From contig JANWJI010000187.1 of assembly GCA_025449515.1 (NCBI GenBank), positions 1 to 7,112 on the forward strand: DNA of 7,112 nt. Reading direction: 5' to 3'. This DNA comes from Nitrososphaeraceae archaeon (GTDB lineage Archaea > Thermoproteota > Nitrososphaeria > Nitrososphaerales > Nitrososphaeraceae). The notes under the pieces are model-generated. The model worked only from the letters and a program-made list of their open reading frames with translations. It ran no database searches and was not told the DNA's origin. Below are positions 1 to 6,133 of the stretch, in pieces. A program made the translations under genes and the position numbers. Position 1 is the first letter of the stretch; each line of letters begins with the position of its first letter.

Positions 1-134
1 AGCTATTTGATACGAGCATAATTAATGCAGGTGAATCAGCCAAAGTCGATACTTCCAAACTAACTTCTGGACAACAATATCCATTTCACTGTACTGTACA
101 TCCTTACATGACTGGAACACTGAAAGCAACCTAA
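1..134 (+). CDS. Cupredoxin (amicyanin/plastocyanin-like type 1 copper protein), C-terminal end only
   Basis: This is the last 43 codons of a gene that begins before the window; the frame enters at base 3 and stops at TAA 132-134. The visible tail ends with the copper-binding loop CTVHPYMTGTL: Cys at 90-92, His at 99-101 and Met at 108-110. The C-x2-H-x2-M spacing is that of amicyanin (plastocyanin has a longer His-Met gap). The preceding GQQYPFHC matches the strand leading into the ligand loop. The first His ligand and any signal peptide or membrane anchor lie outside the window. Proteins of this family carry single electrons outside the membrane, and Nitrososphaeria encode many of them as replacements for cytochromes c. 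The family is clear; the physiological partner is not visible. Confidence 0.88.
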   Translation, partial: LFDTSIINAGESAKVDTSKLTSGQQYPFHCTVHPYMTGTLKAT

Positions 135-181
135 GATGATCGAACTATCTTAGAGTCTGAATATTCGACGCCTATCGGCTA

Positions 182-198
182 GTAGGGAAAAGCCCTAC
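182..198 (+). terminator. Small hairpin downstream of the cupredoxin gene
   Basis: GTAGGG at 182-187 pairs perfectly with CCCTAC at 193-198 around a 5-nt loop (AAAAG), 48 nt after the cupredoxin stop codon. It may mark or protect the mRNA 3' end. It is not followed by a clear T-run, so calling it a terminator is tentative. The rest of 135-370 shows nothing I can name. Confidence 0.25.
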
Positions 199-370
199 AT
201 TTGAGATTGTGATCCCATTTGATAATACAATTAGACTAAAACGAGATATATGAGAGACATTTACTGGTCAAATCTACTAATGAGATTGGAACCATATGAT
301 TTTTGATGATAAAACATCCATTCGAAGTTCAATATTACTGTCCTCAATAAGACGTCTTCGGCTGCACCCA

Positions 371-382
371 CATATTATATAT
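371..382 (+). promoter_or_regulatory. TATA box of sufC, implying a leaderless mRNA
   Basis: CATATTATATAT is the best TATA-like element before sufC. Its centre is about 27 bp upstream of the ATG at 404, the standard archaeal TATA-to-start-site distance, so transcription should begin at or very near the start codon. No Shine-Dalgarno motif sits at the usual distance from 404, which agrees with a leaderless transcript. Confidence 0.6.
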
Positions 383-403
383 CGGGGAATATGTAATATT
401 CTT

Positions 404-1180
404 ATGCCATTTCTTGAAGTTAAAGATCTGCACGCTAGTATTGACGAAAAGGAAATTCTATCTGGCTTTTCGTTAAATATCGACAAAGCAGAAGTTCATG
501 CAATTATGGGACCAAATGGTTCGGGAAAGAGCACCTTTGCAAACGTCTTGTTGGGACATCCCAGATATGCAGTTAAATCAGGCGATATTCTTGTGGACGG
601 AAAAAGCATATTAGGTCTTAGGACAGATGAAAGAGCAAATAAGGGATTATTCTTAGGTTTTCAATATCCAACTGAGATTTCTGGCGTTGGATATAGCCAT
701 TTTTTGAGAAATGCATATAACGCATTGAGCAAATCTTTGGGTCAAGAACAAAAGAATAGAGAAGTTTTTTTGACCGTGAAAGAATTTCACGAATACGTAA
801 AGAGGAATTTAGACGAGGTTGGCCTTGACCCCTCGTTTCTAAGTCGATATCTTAACGAAGGATTTTCTGGAGGAGAGAAAAAGAGATCAGAGGTAATGCA
901 AATGCTAGTCCTGAAACCGAACGTTGCCATCCTTGACGAACCCGACTCTGGCCTGGATATCGATGCGGTACGTGCAGTTGCAGGTGCGATTAACAATCTG
1001 ATCGACACTGGAGCGGGGATTGTGGTGATCACGCATTATGCTAGAATACTGAGGTATCTCAATAAATTGGATCAAGTTCACATAATGGCAAAAGGGAAAA
1101 TAATCAAATCTGGTGACAAGGGATTGTCTGAAGAACTTGAAACTCGAGGATATGGATGGCTAGGACTAGAAGATAAATAG
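404..1180 (+). CDS. sufC: Fe-S cluster assembly ATPase SufC
   Basis: This 258-residue ABC ATPase drives the SUF iron-sulfur scaffold; in characterised systems SufC works in the cytosol with SufB and SufD. Visible motifs are Walker A GPNGSGKST (36-44), Q-loop FQYP (86-89), signature FSGGEKKR (154-161), Walker B VAILDEP (174-180), D-loop SGLD (182-185) and switch His211 in VITHYARIL. The SufC-typical GLFLGFQYPTEI and the NEGFSGGEKKR stretch separate it from transporter ATPases. The frame is open back to an ATG at 296, but the extra 36 codons resemble no SufC. The ATG at 404 gives the family length (about 250 aa) and sits 27 bp after a TATA box. The next gene starts 90 bp downstream behind its own TATA box. 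sufB and sufD, usually neighbours, are not in this window. Confidence 0.95.
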   Translation: MPFLEVKDLHASIDEKEILSGFSLNIDKAEVHAIMGPNGSGKSTFANVLLGHPRYAVKSGDILVDGKSILGLRTDERANKGLFLGFQYPTEISGVGYSHFLRNAYNALSKSLGQEQKNREVFLTVKEFHEYVKRNLDEVGLDPSFLSRYLNEGFSGGEKKRSEVMQMLVLKPNVAILDEPDSGLDIDAVRAVAGAINNLIDTGAGIVVITHYARILRYLNKLDQVHIMAKGKIIKSGDKGLSEELETRGYGWLGLEDK

Positions 1181-1240
1181 GAACAATACTAGTGTTTCAT
1201 GGACGTTTATAGGCATATAATTTCTACATGATTATGTAAT

Positions 1241-1248
1241 TTTAAATA
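1241..1248 (+). promoter_or_regulatory. TATA box of the heme-enzyme operon
   Basis: TTTAAATA matches the archaeal TATA consensus closely. Its centre is about 26 bp before the ATG at 1271, which predicts a leaderless first gene. The presence of a promoter here suggests that the 1271-3562 operon is transcribed separately from sufC, although read-through from sufC is possible because no strong terminator is seen between them. Confidence 0.62.
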
Positions 1249-1270
1249 GTATAAAAGACTCGAATCAATC

Positions 1271-1978
1271 ATGAATTTGTCTGTTGAAAGTGAAGATGAG
1301 CGAAGTCCTTCGTCAGCACTCTATCTTAACTTTTCTTTTTTTAAAATTGATCAGAAATGGAGATGGTTAAATGATATTGGAAAAGAAGAAGCATCAAAGG
1401 AGTTTTCGACATTAATCGAAGTAGCGAATACGAAAATGAAAGTTAGAACTTATTCCAGTCTCGGGCTACGGCACGATATAGACTTTATGCTGTGGATGAT
1501 CTCCGATTCAATTGAAAAATTTCAGATTCTAACATCGAAGATATACACGACAGTTGTCGGCAAATATATAGACTCCTCCCTAGTCTACTTATCTGCTTAT
1601 AGACGGTCAATTTATTCGAATAATAGTGTCAAGCCTCGTTTTATGCTTGATAAGCATCCGATGAAATATTTAATTGTATACCCGTTCATCAAATCTAGGG
1701 AATGGTATCTACTACCGCTAGACGACCGAAAAATAATGATGGAAGAACACATAACCATAGGAAAAAAGTTTCCACAAGTACAAATCAATACATCATATTC
1801 ATTCGGTATTCACGATCAAGATTTTACACTTGCGTTTGAAACAGATGATCTGATGGCATTTCAGGATTTAATAATCCAATTGCGAGAGACGAAAGTGAGT
1901 CGCTACGTGATAAAAGATACACCGATGATAGTATGCGTATATAAACCGATTGATATCATTATCAGGAGCCTAGGATGA
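1271..1978 (+). CDS. Chlorite-dismutase-family heme protein, probable coproheme decarboxylase (ChdC/HemQ-like)
   Basis: This 235-residue protein has the length and C-terminal signature of the chlorite dismutase superfamily: YPFIKSREWYLLP (137-149), MMEEHITIG (156-164), YSFGIHDQDF (176-185) and FETDD (189-193). His160 falls at the proximal heme ligand. Tyr137, Lys141 and Trp145 align with the catalytic Tyr and conserved Lys and Trp of firmicute coproheme decarboxylases (Y145, K149, W157 in S. aureus numbering). True chlorite dismutases have a non-Tyr residue at the first position and a distal Arg about 13 residues after the proximal His; here there is no Arg in 161-178, and Gln171 is near that site, as in HemQ. 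The likely reaction is oxidative decarboxylation of coproheme III to heme b. The gene heads an operon and overlaps the next by ATGA. Family assignment is firm; the decarboxylase role is inference. Confidence 0.88.
   Translation: MNLSVESEDERSPSSALYLNFSFFKIDQKWRWLNDIGKEEASKEFSTLIEVANTKMKVRTYSSLGLRHDIDFMLWMISDSIEKFQILTSKIYTTVVGKYIDSSLVYLSAYRRSIYSNNSVKPRFMLDKHPMKYLIVYPFIKSREWYLLPLDDRKIMMEEHITIGKKFPQVQINTSYSFGIHDQDFTLAFETDDLMAFQDLIIQLRETKVSRYVIKDTPMIVCVYKPIDIIIRSLG
1964..1968 (+). promoter_or_regulatory. Shine-Dalgarno site for the DUF1802 gene
   Basis: AGGAG lies 6 nt before the ATG at 1975, inside the end of the preceding gene. It is the clearest ribosome-binding site in the window. It supports a pattern in which first genes are leaderless and internal operon genes can use Shine-Dalgarno initiation. 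Confidence 0.6.
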
Positions 1979-2556
1979 CGTCAGAAACACTTGTACCGGC
2001 TCTTAAAGAATGGGCAATAGCTTGCAAAGCACTAGAAGAGGGGAGGCAAGTGGTGTTACTCCGAAAGGGTGGGATCATGGAGTACAAAGAAGGATTTAAG
2101 CTTCTCAATAGTAGATTTCTATTGTTTCCAACCTTGGAACACCAATCAACCGAGGCTATCCAAGCAGATTATGCCCACAATCTGGACATAATATCGCAGG
2201 ATGACTGTAATGGAAAGCGAGATTTAACCATATATGCAGAGGTTTCAGACATTAGACAGATCAGTAACGAACACACTTTGTCAAAGCTCGAAAAGTACCA
2301 TATATGGAACAGGAGATACGTGGGAATGAGAATGAAATATAACCCCAAGAAATCCATGAATATGATAATATTACGGGTTTACAAAATGATTCGCCCCATA
2401 TCGATATATATAAAACCAGAATGGTCTGGCTGTAAATCTTGGATATCGATTGAAATATCTGAGAAGGAAACAGAGCTATTTGATCACCGTCGGCCTGTCT
2501 TGGACGATGATAGATTTCAATACGCCAGGTCCCGAATATTGGAGATTCTGAATTAA
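1975..2556 (+). CDS. DUF1802 family protein
   Basis: The 193-residue product carries hallmark stretches of DUF1802: ALKEW (9-13), GRQVVLLRKGGI (23-34) and RFLLFPTLEHQ (47-57), followed by a less conserved C-terminal half ending in RFQYARSRILEI. No signal peptide or membrane segment is seen, so it is probably cytosolic. The biochemical function of the family is not known to me. Its ATG overlaps the stop of the chlorite-dismutase-family gene (ATGA, 1975-1978) and has a good Shine-Dalgarno site, so the two are very likely translationally coupled. That coupling suggests a role tied to heme handling, but this is inference from context only. Confidence 0.87.
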   Translation: MTSETLVPALKEWAIACKALEEGRQVVLLRKGGIMEYKEGFKLLNSRFLLFPTLEHQSTEAIQADYAHNLDIISQDDCNGKRDLTIYAEVSDIRQISNEHTLSKLEKYHIWNRRYVGMRMKYNPKKSMNMIILRVYKMIRPISIYIKPEWSGCKSWISIEISEKETELFDHRRPVLDDDRFQYARSRILEILN

Positions 2557-2560
2557 CTAT

Positions 2561-3562
2561 ATGAAATATAGAAAACTAGGCAAAAGTGATATAAAAGTAA
2601 GCGAGATCGGATTTGGCGCCTGGGCTATTGCACTCGATTGGTGGGGCGGTAAGAAGATAGATGAGCATGATGCGATAAAAATGCTCAAACGTGCATATGA
2701 TCTGGGCATCAACTTCTACGAGACTGCGGATATTTACGGAAACGGCAAGAGCGAAAAACTGATTTCACAAGCCTTCAAAGGTATGAACAGAGAGGAGTTG
2801 GTCTATTCCACGAAATGGGGGTATGATATATACAGCAGCAAACAAGTTGGGCATAATGAGATACCACAGAAGCACGATACGGACTTTCTGCAATATGCGC
2901 TACAAAAGAGCATGGATCGTCTACAGGCTGATTATATTGATGTATATAGTCTTCATAATCCTAAAATGGGTGCAATACAAAATGACAGTATATTTCAATC
3001 ACTTGATTCATTAATAATAGACGGAAAAATTAGGAGTTACGGAGTAGCGTTAGGCCCAGCCATTGGATGGATGGAAGAAGGATTGTTGGCTACGAGAACG
3101 AGAAATATCACATGCTTACAGACTGTATATAATATTTTAGAACAAGACCCAGGAAGGGCTTTCTTTGATGCGGCCCACCAAAATGATGTCGGAATCATAG
3201 TACGGGTTCCTGACGCGTCAGGAATATTGACCGGTAAGGTTAAAGCTGATACTGCATTCGATAAGAACGATCATAGGGGAAGCAGAAAGAGGGAATGGAT
3301 CCTCGAAGCATTACAAAAAGTTGAAAAGATGAGAAACATAGCAGAATCTAAGGGGTTGAATATCACCGAGTTGGCCTTTAAATTCATACTGTCTCGAAGA
3401 GAGATTTCCGTAGTCTTGCCTACCGTATTGGATATCGCAGAAATTGAAACAATTGTGGATATGTCTGATGGTAATTATTTGGACGAAAAGGTGATGCTTC
3501 AAATATCAGAGTTATACAATAACAATTTTCATTTAAAACCCTCATCGGTTGCACATGCCTAA
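2561..3562 (+). CDS. Aldo/keto reductase
   Basis: This 333-residue TIM-barrel oxidoreductase has the family opening MKYRKLGKSDIKVSEIGFGAW split over residues 1-21 and a complete catalytic tetrad: Asp57 and Tyr59 in ETADIYG, Lys85 in STKWG and His132 in YSLHNP. The GKIRSYGVA segment (155-163) and a late VVLPTV segment fit the NAD(P)H-binding aldo/keto reductase fold. Length is normal for the family. It probably reduces an aldehyde or ketone with NADPH in the cytosol; the substrate cannot be read from sequence. It starts 4 nt after the DUF1802 stop, so it is the third gene of the operon. No strong Shine-Dalgarno motif is at its start (GGAG at 2541 is 16 nt away), which points to coupled re-initiation. 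Confidence 0.94.
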   Translation: MKYRKLGKSDIKVSEIGFGAWAIALDWWGGKKIDEHDAIKMLKRAYDLGINFYETADIYGNGKSEKLISQAFKGMNREELVYSTKWGYDIYSSKQVGHNEIPQKHDTDFLQYALQKSMDRLQADYIDVYSLHNPKMGAIQNDSIFQSLDSLIIDGKIRSYGVALGPAIGWMEEGLLATRTRNITCLQTVYNILEQDPGRAFFDAAHQNDVGIIVRVPDASGILTGKVKADTAFDKNDHRGSRKREWILEALQKVEKMRNIAESKGLNITELAFKFILSRREISVVLPTVLDIAEIETIVDMSDGNYLDEKVMLQISELYNNNFHLKPSSVAHA

Positions 3563-3651
3563 TAGAGTTTATGAGCCTGGCAAAGTTTGGATCAAGACCT
3601 TAGATTCTCAAGGCCATGATTTGCGGTCTTATTCCCGATTTAAATCAGCTG
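3563..3651. other. Convergent intergenic spacer with a weak inverted repeat
   Basis: The 89 bp between the stops of the aldo/keto reductase gene and the siroheme decarboxylase gene contain the inverted repeat AAGACC (3594-3599) / GGTCTT (3625-3630). An alternative inner pairing CCTT/AAGG shares some of its bases. The spacer could hold the 3' ends of both transcripts, but no long T-run is seen on either strand. Confidence 0.3.
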
Positions 3652-4683
3652 TTAGATTTCTTCAAAGTATTTGACTCGTTCTTTCTTGAATTCTCGTGTG
3701 CTAAACAGGATTTGATAGTCACTAATTCCAATGAATTTTGATATTTCAAGTGCAATTTTCTTTGCCGACTCCAAAGACCGCGCATGTATCATACTAAACA
3801 AATTAAATCGCCAATCCTTATAGACTGGCCTACGATAGCAGTGACTTATCTCCGCAAATGTGGCAAGCCTATTGCCAATTTCATCAATACTATTGGTGGG
3901 GACGTTCCATACTATCATTCCGTTGGCTGTAAAACCTACTTCACGATGACGCAAGATTGCAGCAAACCTTCGCATCACACCAATTTTCTCATATTGTTTA
4001 GCCCTCTCAAAGAGTTCCGTAGTAGTGATGCCAAGATTTTCAGCAAAGATTTTGAAAGGTTCTGGAACAATTTTCAAGTCCTTTTGTAACTCTCTGATAA
4101 AATCTTTATCGCGCTCAGTAATCTCAAAACTTTTTGCAATAGGCTCCTTAACTTTATCCGAAGGTGACGGAACAATCGGATCCCCATTTACCATATCCAA
4201 TTTTACGCCAATTTTGTATAGTTTCAAAGTAGGCAATAATCGATATTTGAGGACTCCATCCAGCGAGGACATATTGTTGAGTACAATCTTCATATCATCA
4301 TTTGGACCGACTGCAAGTGTAAACCAGATATTGAATTCATGATTCCTCTCGTAATTATGACTAACGCCAGGGTGTCTATTTATCTCGTTAGCGACAAAAT
4401 CAACCTTGTCCGGTTTAACCGAGAATGCTATTAGAGCACTCTTGTATCCAAGCTTCCTTGTATCAAAAATTGCATTTATCTGTCGAATTAGACCCTTTGT
4501 TTTCAATTTTGAAATCCTGTGAATAATTTCTGATTCAGAGACACCATAGTTCTCAGAGATTTTAAGAAATGGCCTATCAGATAGCGGAAATGTCCATTGG
4601 ATATCATTTAGTAATCGTTTGTCTAATATATCAAGAGGGCTCGTCTGCAATGAAAAACTCAATGTGTTAGTTCTAATATTCAA
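3652..4683 (-). CDS. ahbAB: Siroheme decarboxylase, AhbA-AhbB fusion (Lrp/AsnC-like fold)
   Basis: This 343-residue protein is a tandem of two siroheme decarboxylase units. The first (about 17-165) has LDKRLLNDIQWTFPLSDRPF (18-37 region), a winged-helix segment and the AhbA motif VSHNYERNHEFNIWFT (107-122). The second (about 187-343) has ITERDKDFIRELQKD and the AhbB motif ISHCYRRPVYKDW then FNLFSMIH (279-300). In known systems AhbA and AhbB, or fused NirDL in some denitrifiers, remove two acetate carboxyls from siroheme to give 12,18-didecarboxysiroheme. The fold resembles Lrp/AsnC, so automatic annotation often says regulator; the catalytic-region His and Tyr motifs argue for the enzyme. The start is TTG at 4683, with a TATA-like element about 25 bp upstream; TTG at 4662 is an alternative. 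No in-frame ATG occurs until deep in the first domain. Confidence 0.9.
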   Translation of the reverse strand: MNIRTNTLSFSLQTSPLDILDKRLLNDIQWTFPLSDRPFLKISENYGVSESEIIHRISKLKTKGLIRQINAIFDTRKLGYKSALIAFSVKPDKVDFVANEINRHPGVSHNYERNHEFNIWFTLAVGPNDDMKIVLNNMSSLDGVLKYRLLPTLKLYKIGVKLDMVNGDPIVPSPSDKVKEPIAKSFEITERDKDFIRELQKDLKIVPEPFKIFAENLGITTTELFERAKQYEKIGVMRRFAAILRHREVGFTANGMIVWNVPTNSIDEIGNRLATFAEISHCYRRPVYKDWRFNLFSMIHARSLESAKKIALEISKFIGISDYQILFSTREFKKERVKYFEEI

Positions 4684-5045
4684 AGATACATTAAATACTT
4701 ATCCAAATATCCTGATATGATTTCGTGTATGCTTCTGTGACAATCGTTGATTAATGGCCTTGTCCGCATGATTAATTTATCACAAGCTGATTTTGCCTCG
4801 ACTTCCGAATGTCCGAAATTCAATTTTACAAATATGCATCTTCATGAAGTGTTCAAGAGACGGCAAAAAAAGAGCGCGGTTTAACGAATCGGATTGACAT
4901 AGTTCAAATACGTTTTGGACGCCTGTTGTGAAATGGCACGATCTGTACATTAGCTGAAATTGCATATAGACAAATTATATATCGCTATAAAGGATACGAC
5001 GTCCGCTTGGCAGGGCTCGAGTATATATATCCTCAAAGAAGGTAG
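4684..5045. other. AT-rich intergenic region, no confident gene
   Basis: This stretch separates the divergent siroheme decarboxylase and 5120 genes. A 61-codon frame on the minus strand (4780-4965, ATG start) has a TATA-like CTTTATAG (4986-4993) at leaderless distance, but its product has no recognisable motif. A GC-rich patch at 4997-5021 stands out from AT-rich flanks and is followed directly by a TATA-like run at 5022-5030. That run could drive a transcript starting near 5055, inside the repeat cluster. A non-coding RNA or regulatory region is possible; nothing here is firm. Confidence 0.3.
4703..4710 (-). promoter_or_regulatory. Possible TATA element of the siroheme decarboxylase gene
   Basis: On the minus strand ATATTTGG lies about 25 bp before the TTG at 4683, the spacing expected for a leaderless gene. 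A second AT-rich element, AGTATTTAA (4691-4699), would fit the alternative TTG at 4662 with a short leader. I cannot choose between them by eye. Confidence 0.35.
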
Positions 5046-5082
5046 ATATCTCTAGTAAATCTAGAGATATAGTAATCTCTAG
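5046..5082. repeat. Triple ATCTCTAG repeat (inverted then direct), candidate operator or switching hairpins
   Basis: The 8-mer ATCTCTAG occurs at 5048-5055, inverted at 5061-5068, and again at 5075-5082. Copies 1 and 2 form a perfect 10-bp inverted repeat (ATATCTCTAG 5046-5055 / CTAGAGATAT 5061-5070) with a 5-nt spacer. Copies 2 and 3 form an exclusive alternative of 8 bp with a 6-nt spacer, followed 6 nt later by a run of five T (5089-5093). The cluster lies just before the likely TATA box of the 5120 gene. It could be a double-site operator for a dimeric regulator or, if transcribed, an attenuator-like pair of hairpins. Confidence 0.7.
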
Positions 5083-5088
5083 TCTCGG

Positions 5089-5096
5089 TTTTTATT
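5089..5096 (+). promoter_or_regulatory. TATA-like element of the 5120 gene
   Basis: TTTTTATT is centred about 27 bp before the TTG start at 5120, the spacing seen for the other leaderless genes in this window. The triple repeat ends 6 bp upstream, where a bound regulator would touch or overlap the BRE/TFB site. The T-run could instead serve as a terminator if transcription starts upstream. Confidence 0.45.
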
Positions 5097-5119
5097 GACT
5101 ACCTGCCCAAGTTAATATA

Positions 5120-5629
5120 TTGGCTGATAAAACCAATGCAAAGTTTAGATATTACGGCATTTCTCCATTTGAAATCGAAATTATCTATGATGTCTTGAAA
5201 GAATCATTTGAATTACAAGAAGAACAACTCGCACCTATTGATGAAAATATCGTGAGTATGGTTGAAATCGAATTCCCAGTTTCCTATGACGATTCTTTCT
5301 TTAGCTGGTTTTCTGCGGAGAGATGGTTCAAAATCAAAGAAGTACTGAAAGAAATGGCTAAGAGAAGAGGTAAAAGGGATATCAAAATAGTCTTTAATTT
5401 TTGCGGAAACACAGACGACAGCCCTGCCCGAGTCAGATTCACTTTGAAGGGCAGAAATGGCAGGGAATTTGAAATAGCCATCGAGAAGATCGAGTACATG
5501 GTTGATATTATCAGCATGCAGCTCAAGACACTCTCTCATAATATAGATGAGGTAGAATATTTATACGACGAGAATAATCATAGATGGTTCCCTTCCATCT
5601 CAAAGGCAGATCATGGGAGCAGAAAGTAA
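5120..5629 (+). CDS. Hypothetical protein, 169 aa
   Basis: I do not recognise this protein. It starts with TTG at 5120 (no ATG in frame until codon 47), 27 bp after a TATA-like element and without a Shine-Dalgarno motif. It is soluble-looking and acidic at the N-terminus: ISPFEIEIIYDVLKESFELQ (14-33), an aromatic patch FFSWFSAERWFKIKEVL (60-76), a basic stretch KRRGKRDIK (81-89), then strand-like segments IVFNFCG (90-96), ARVRFTLKG (103-111) and REFEIAIEKIEYM (115-127) and a closing helix. The single Cys95 makes zinc binding unlikely. Codon use resembles its neighbours and the frame is long and clean, so it is probably real. A triple repeat just upstream suggests specific regulation. Its neighbour at 5680 is convergent, so the two are not an operon. 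Confidence 0.75.
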   Translation: MADKTNAKFRYYGISPFEIEIIYDVLKESFELQEEQLAPIDENIVSMVEIEFPVSYDDSFFSWFSAERWFKIKEVLKEMAKRRGKRDIKIVFNFCGNTDDSPARVRFTLKGRNGREFEIAIEKIEYMVDIISMQLKTLSHNIDEVEYLYDENNHRWFPSISKADHGSRK

Positions 5630-5679
5630 CCGAACTTCGTTATTCAGAAAAGGTAAAGCGATCTAGATAGCCGTCCCTT
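5630..5679. terminator. Convergent 3'-end spacer
   Basis: Fifty bases separate the stops of two convergent genes. A short T-run near 5677-5681 could end transcripts from the plus strand. No good hairpin is seen. Confidence 0.25.
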
Positions 5680-6111
5680 TTAATTTATAACGGATGAATC
5701 CTGCAAAGTCTCGATCAATTCACGATATTTTCTATTTATGAATTCCAAGGATTCAGACAGTTTCTTGGATTTGCCATATTTGTATCGAACCAGTTCTCTA
5801 TGTCGCCAAAAATGTTTACCCTCTGAAACCGAAATAGTTGTAAAATAATCTGGTCCTTTAAGACTATCTGGTAATTTTATACTAAACGGTATCAAATATT
5901 CGATTGTGAACCACTCATCGCCGTCGGGATAGTCATCTCCAGTATTCAAGTCAAAATATAAGTGCAACGCATCATCTACTGTTAGACCCTCATCCTTAAT
6001 CGTAGGATGTTTAGCGTAGGATTTACGGAAGTCCATTTTCAGTAATTCAGGTTCAAAATATGTCTTAATAATTGCCTTCCGAAAGATTTCATTTGACTCT
6101 TTAAGATTCAA
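5680..6111 (-). CDS. Hypothetical protein, about 143 aa
   Basis: I do not recognise this protein. The frame is open from 6192 (TTG), but I prefer the TTG at 6111 because a strong TATA box (6134-6143) sits about 27 bp before it. The 27 extra codons upstream look like unrelated hydrophobic sequence. From 6111 the product starts MNLKESNEIFRKAIIKTYF. It then has DEGLTVDDALHLYFDLNTGD, an acidic patch GDDYPDGDEWFTIEYLIPF, the segment SVSEGKHFWRHRELVRYKYG and a basic C-terminal helix INRKYRELIETL. It has no membrane segment or signal peptide with this start. It is AT-rich like its surroundings. The many Asp residues followed by His/Trp/Arg residues could be a binding surface, but I infer no function. 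Confidence 0.65.
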   Translation of the reverse strand: MNLKESNEIFRKAIIKTYFEPELLKMDFRKSYAKHPTIKDEGLTVDDALHLYFDLNTGDDYPDGDEWFTIEYLIPFSIKLPDSLKGPDYFTTISVSEGKHFWRHRELVRYKYGKSKKLSESLEFINRKYRELIETLQDSSVIN

Positions 6112-6133
6112 AGATAGTTTAATCAGACTTGTC

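Noticed and set aside
296..403. In-frame 36-codon N-terminal extension of sufC
   Set aside because: The extension resembles no SufC, the ATG at 404 gives the family length, and a TATA box inside the extension (371-382) would place transcription start at 404.
1271..1978. Calling this gene a true chlorite dismutase
   Set aside because: The distal Arg is absent and the Tyr of coproheme decarboxylases is present at residue 137.
3784..4342. Two plus-strand frames of about 100 codons opposite the siroheme decarboxylase gene
   Set aside because: They are antisense frames within a well-supported gene and have no family features.
3652..4683. Calling this gene an Lrp/AsnC transcription regulator
   Set aside because: Both halves carry siroheme decarboxylase motifs, and the shared fold explains the resemblance.
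4843..4965. Plus-strand reading that resembles a small Cys/His protein interrupted by a TGA
   Set aside because: The resemblance to a zinc-binding protein is too weak, and no start signal or family match supports a broken gene.
5213..5539. Minus-strand frames of 108 and 80 codons inside the 5120 gene
   Set aside because: They overlap a better plus-strand frame with a plausible promoter and show no recognisable motif.
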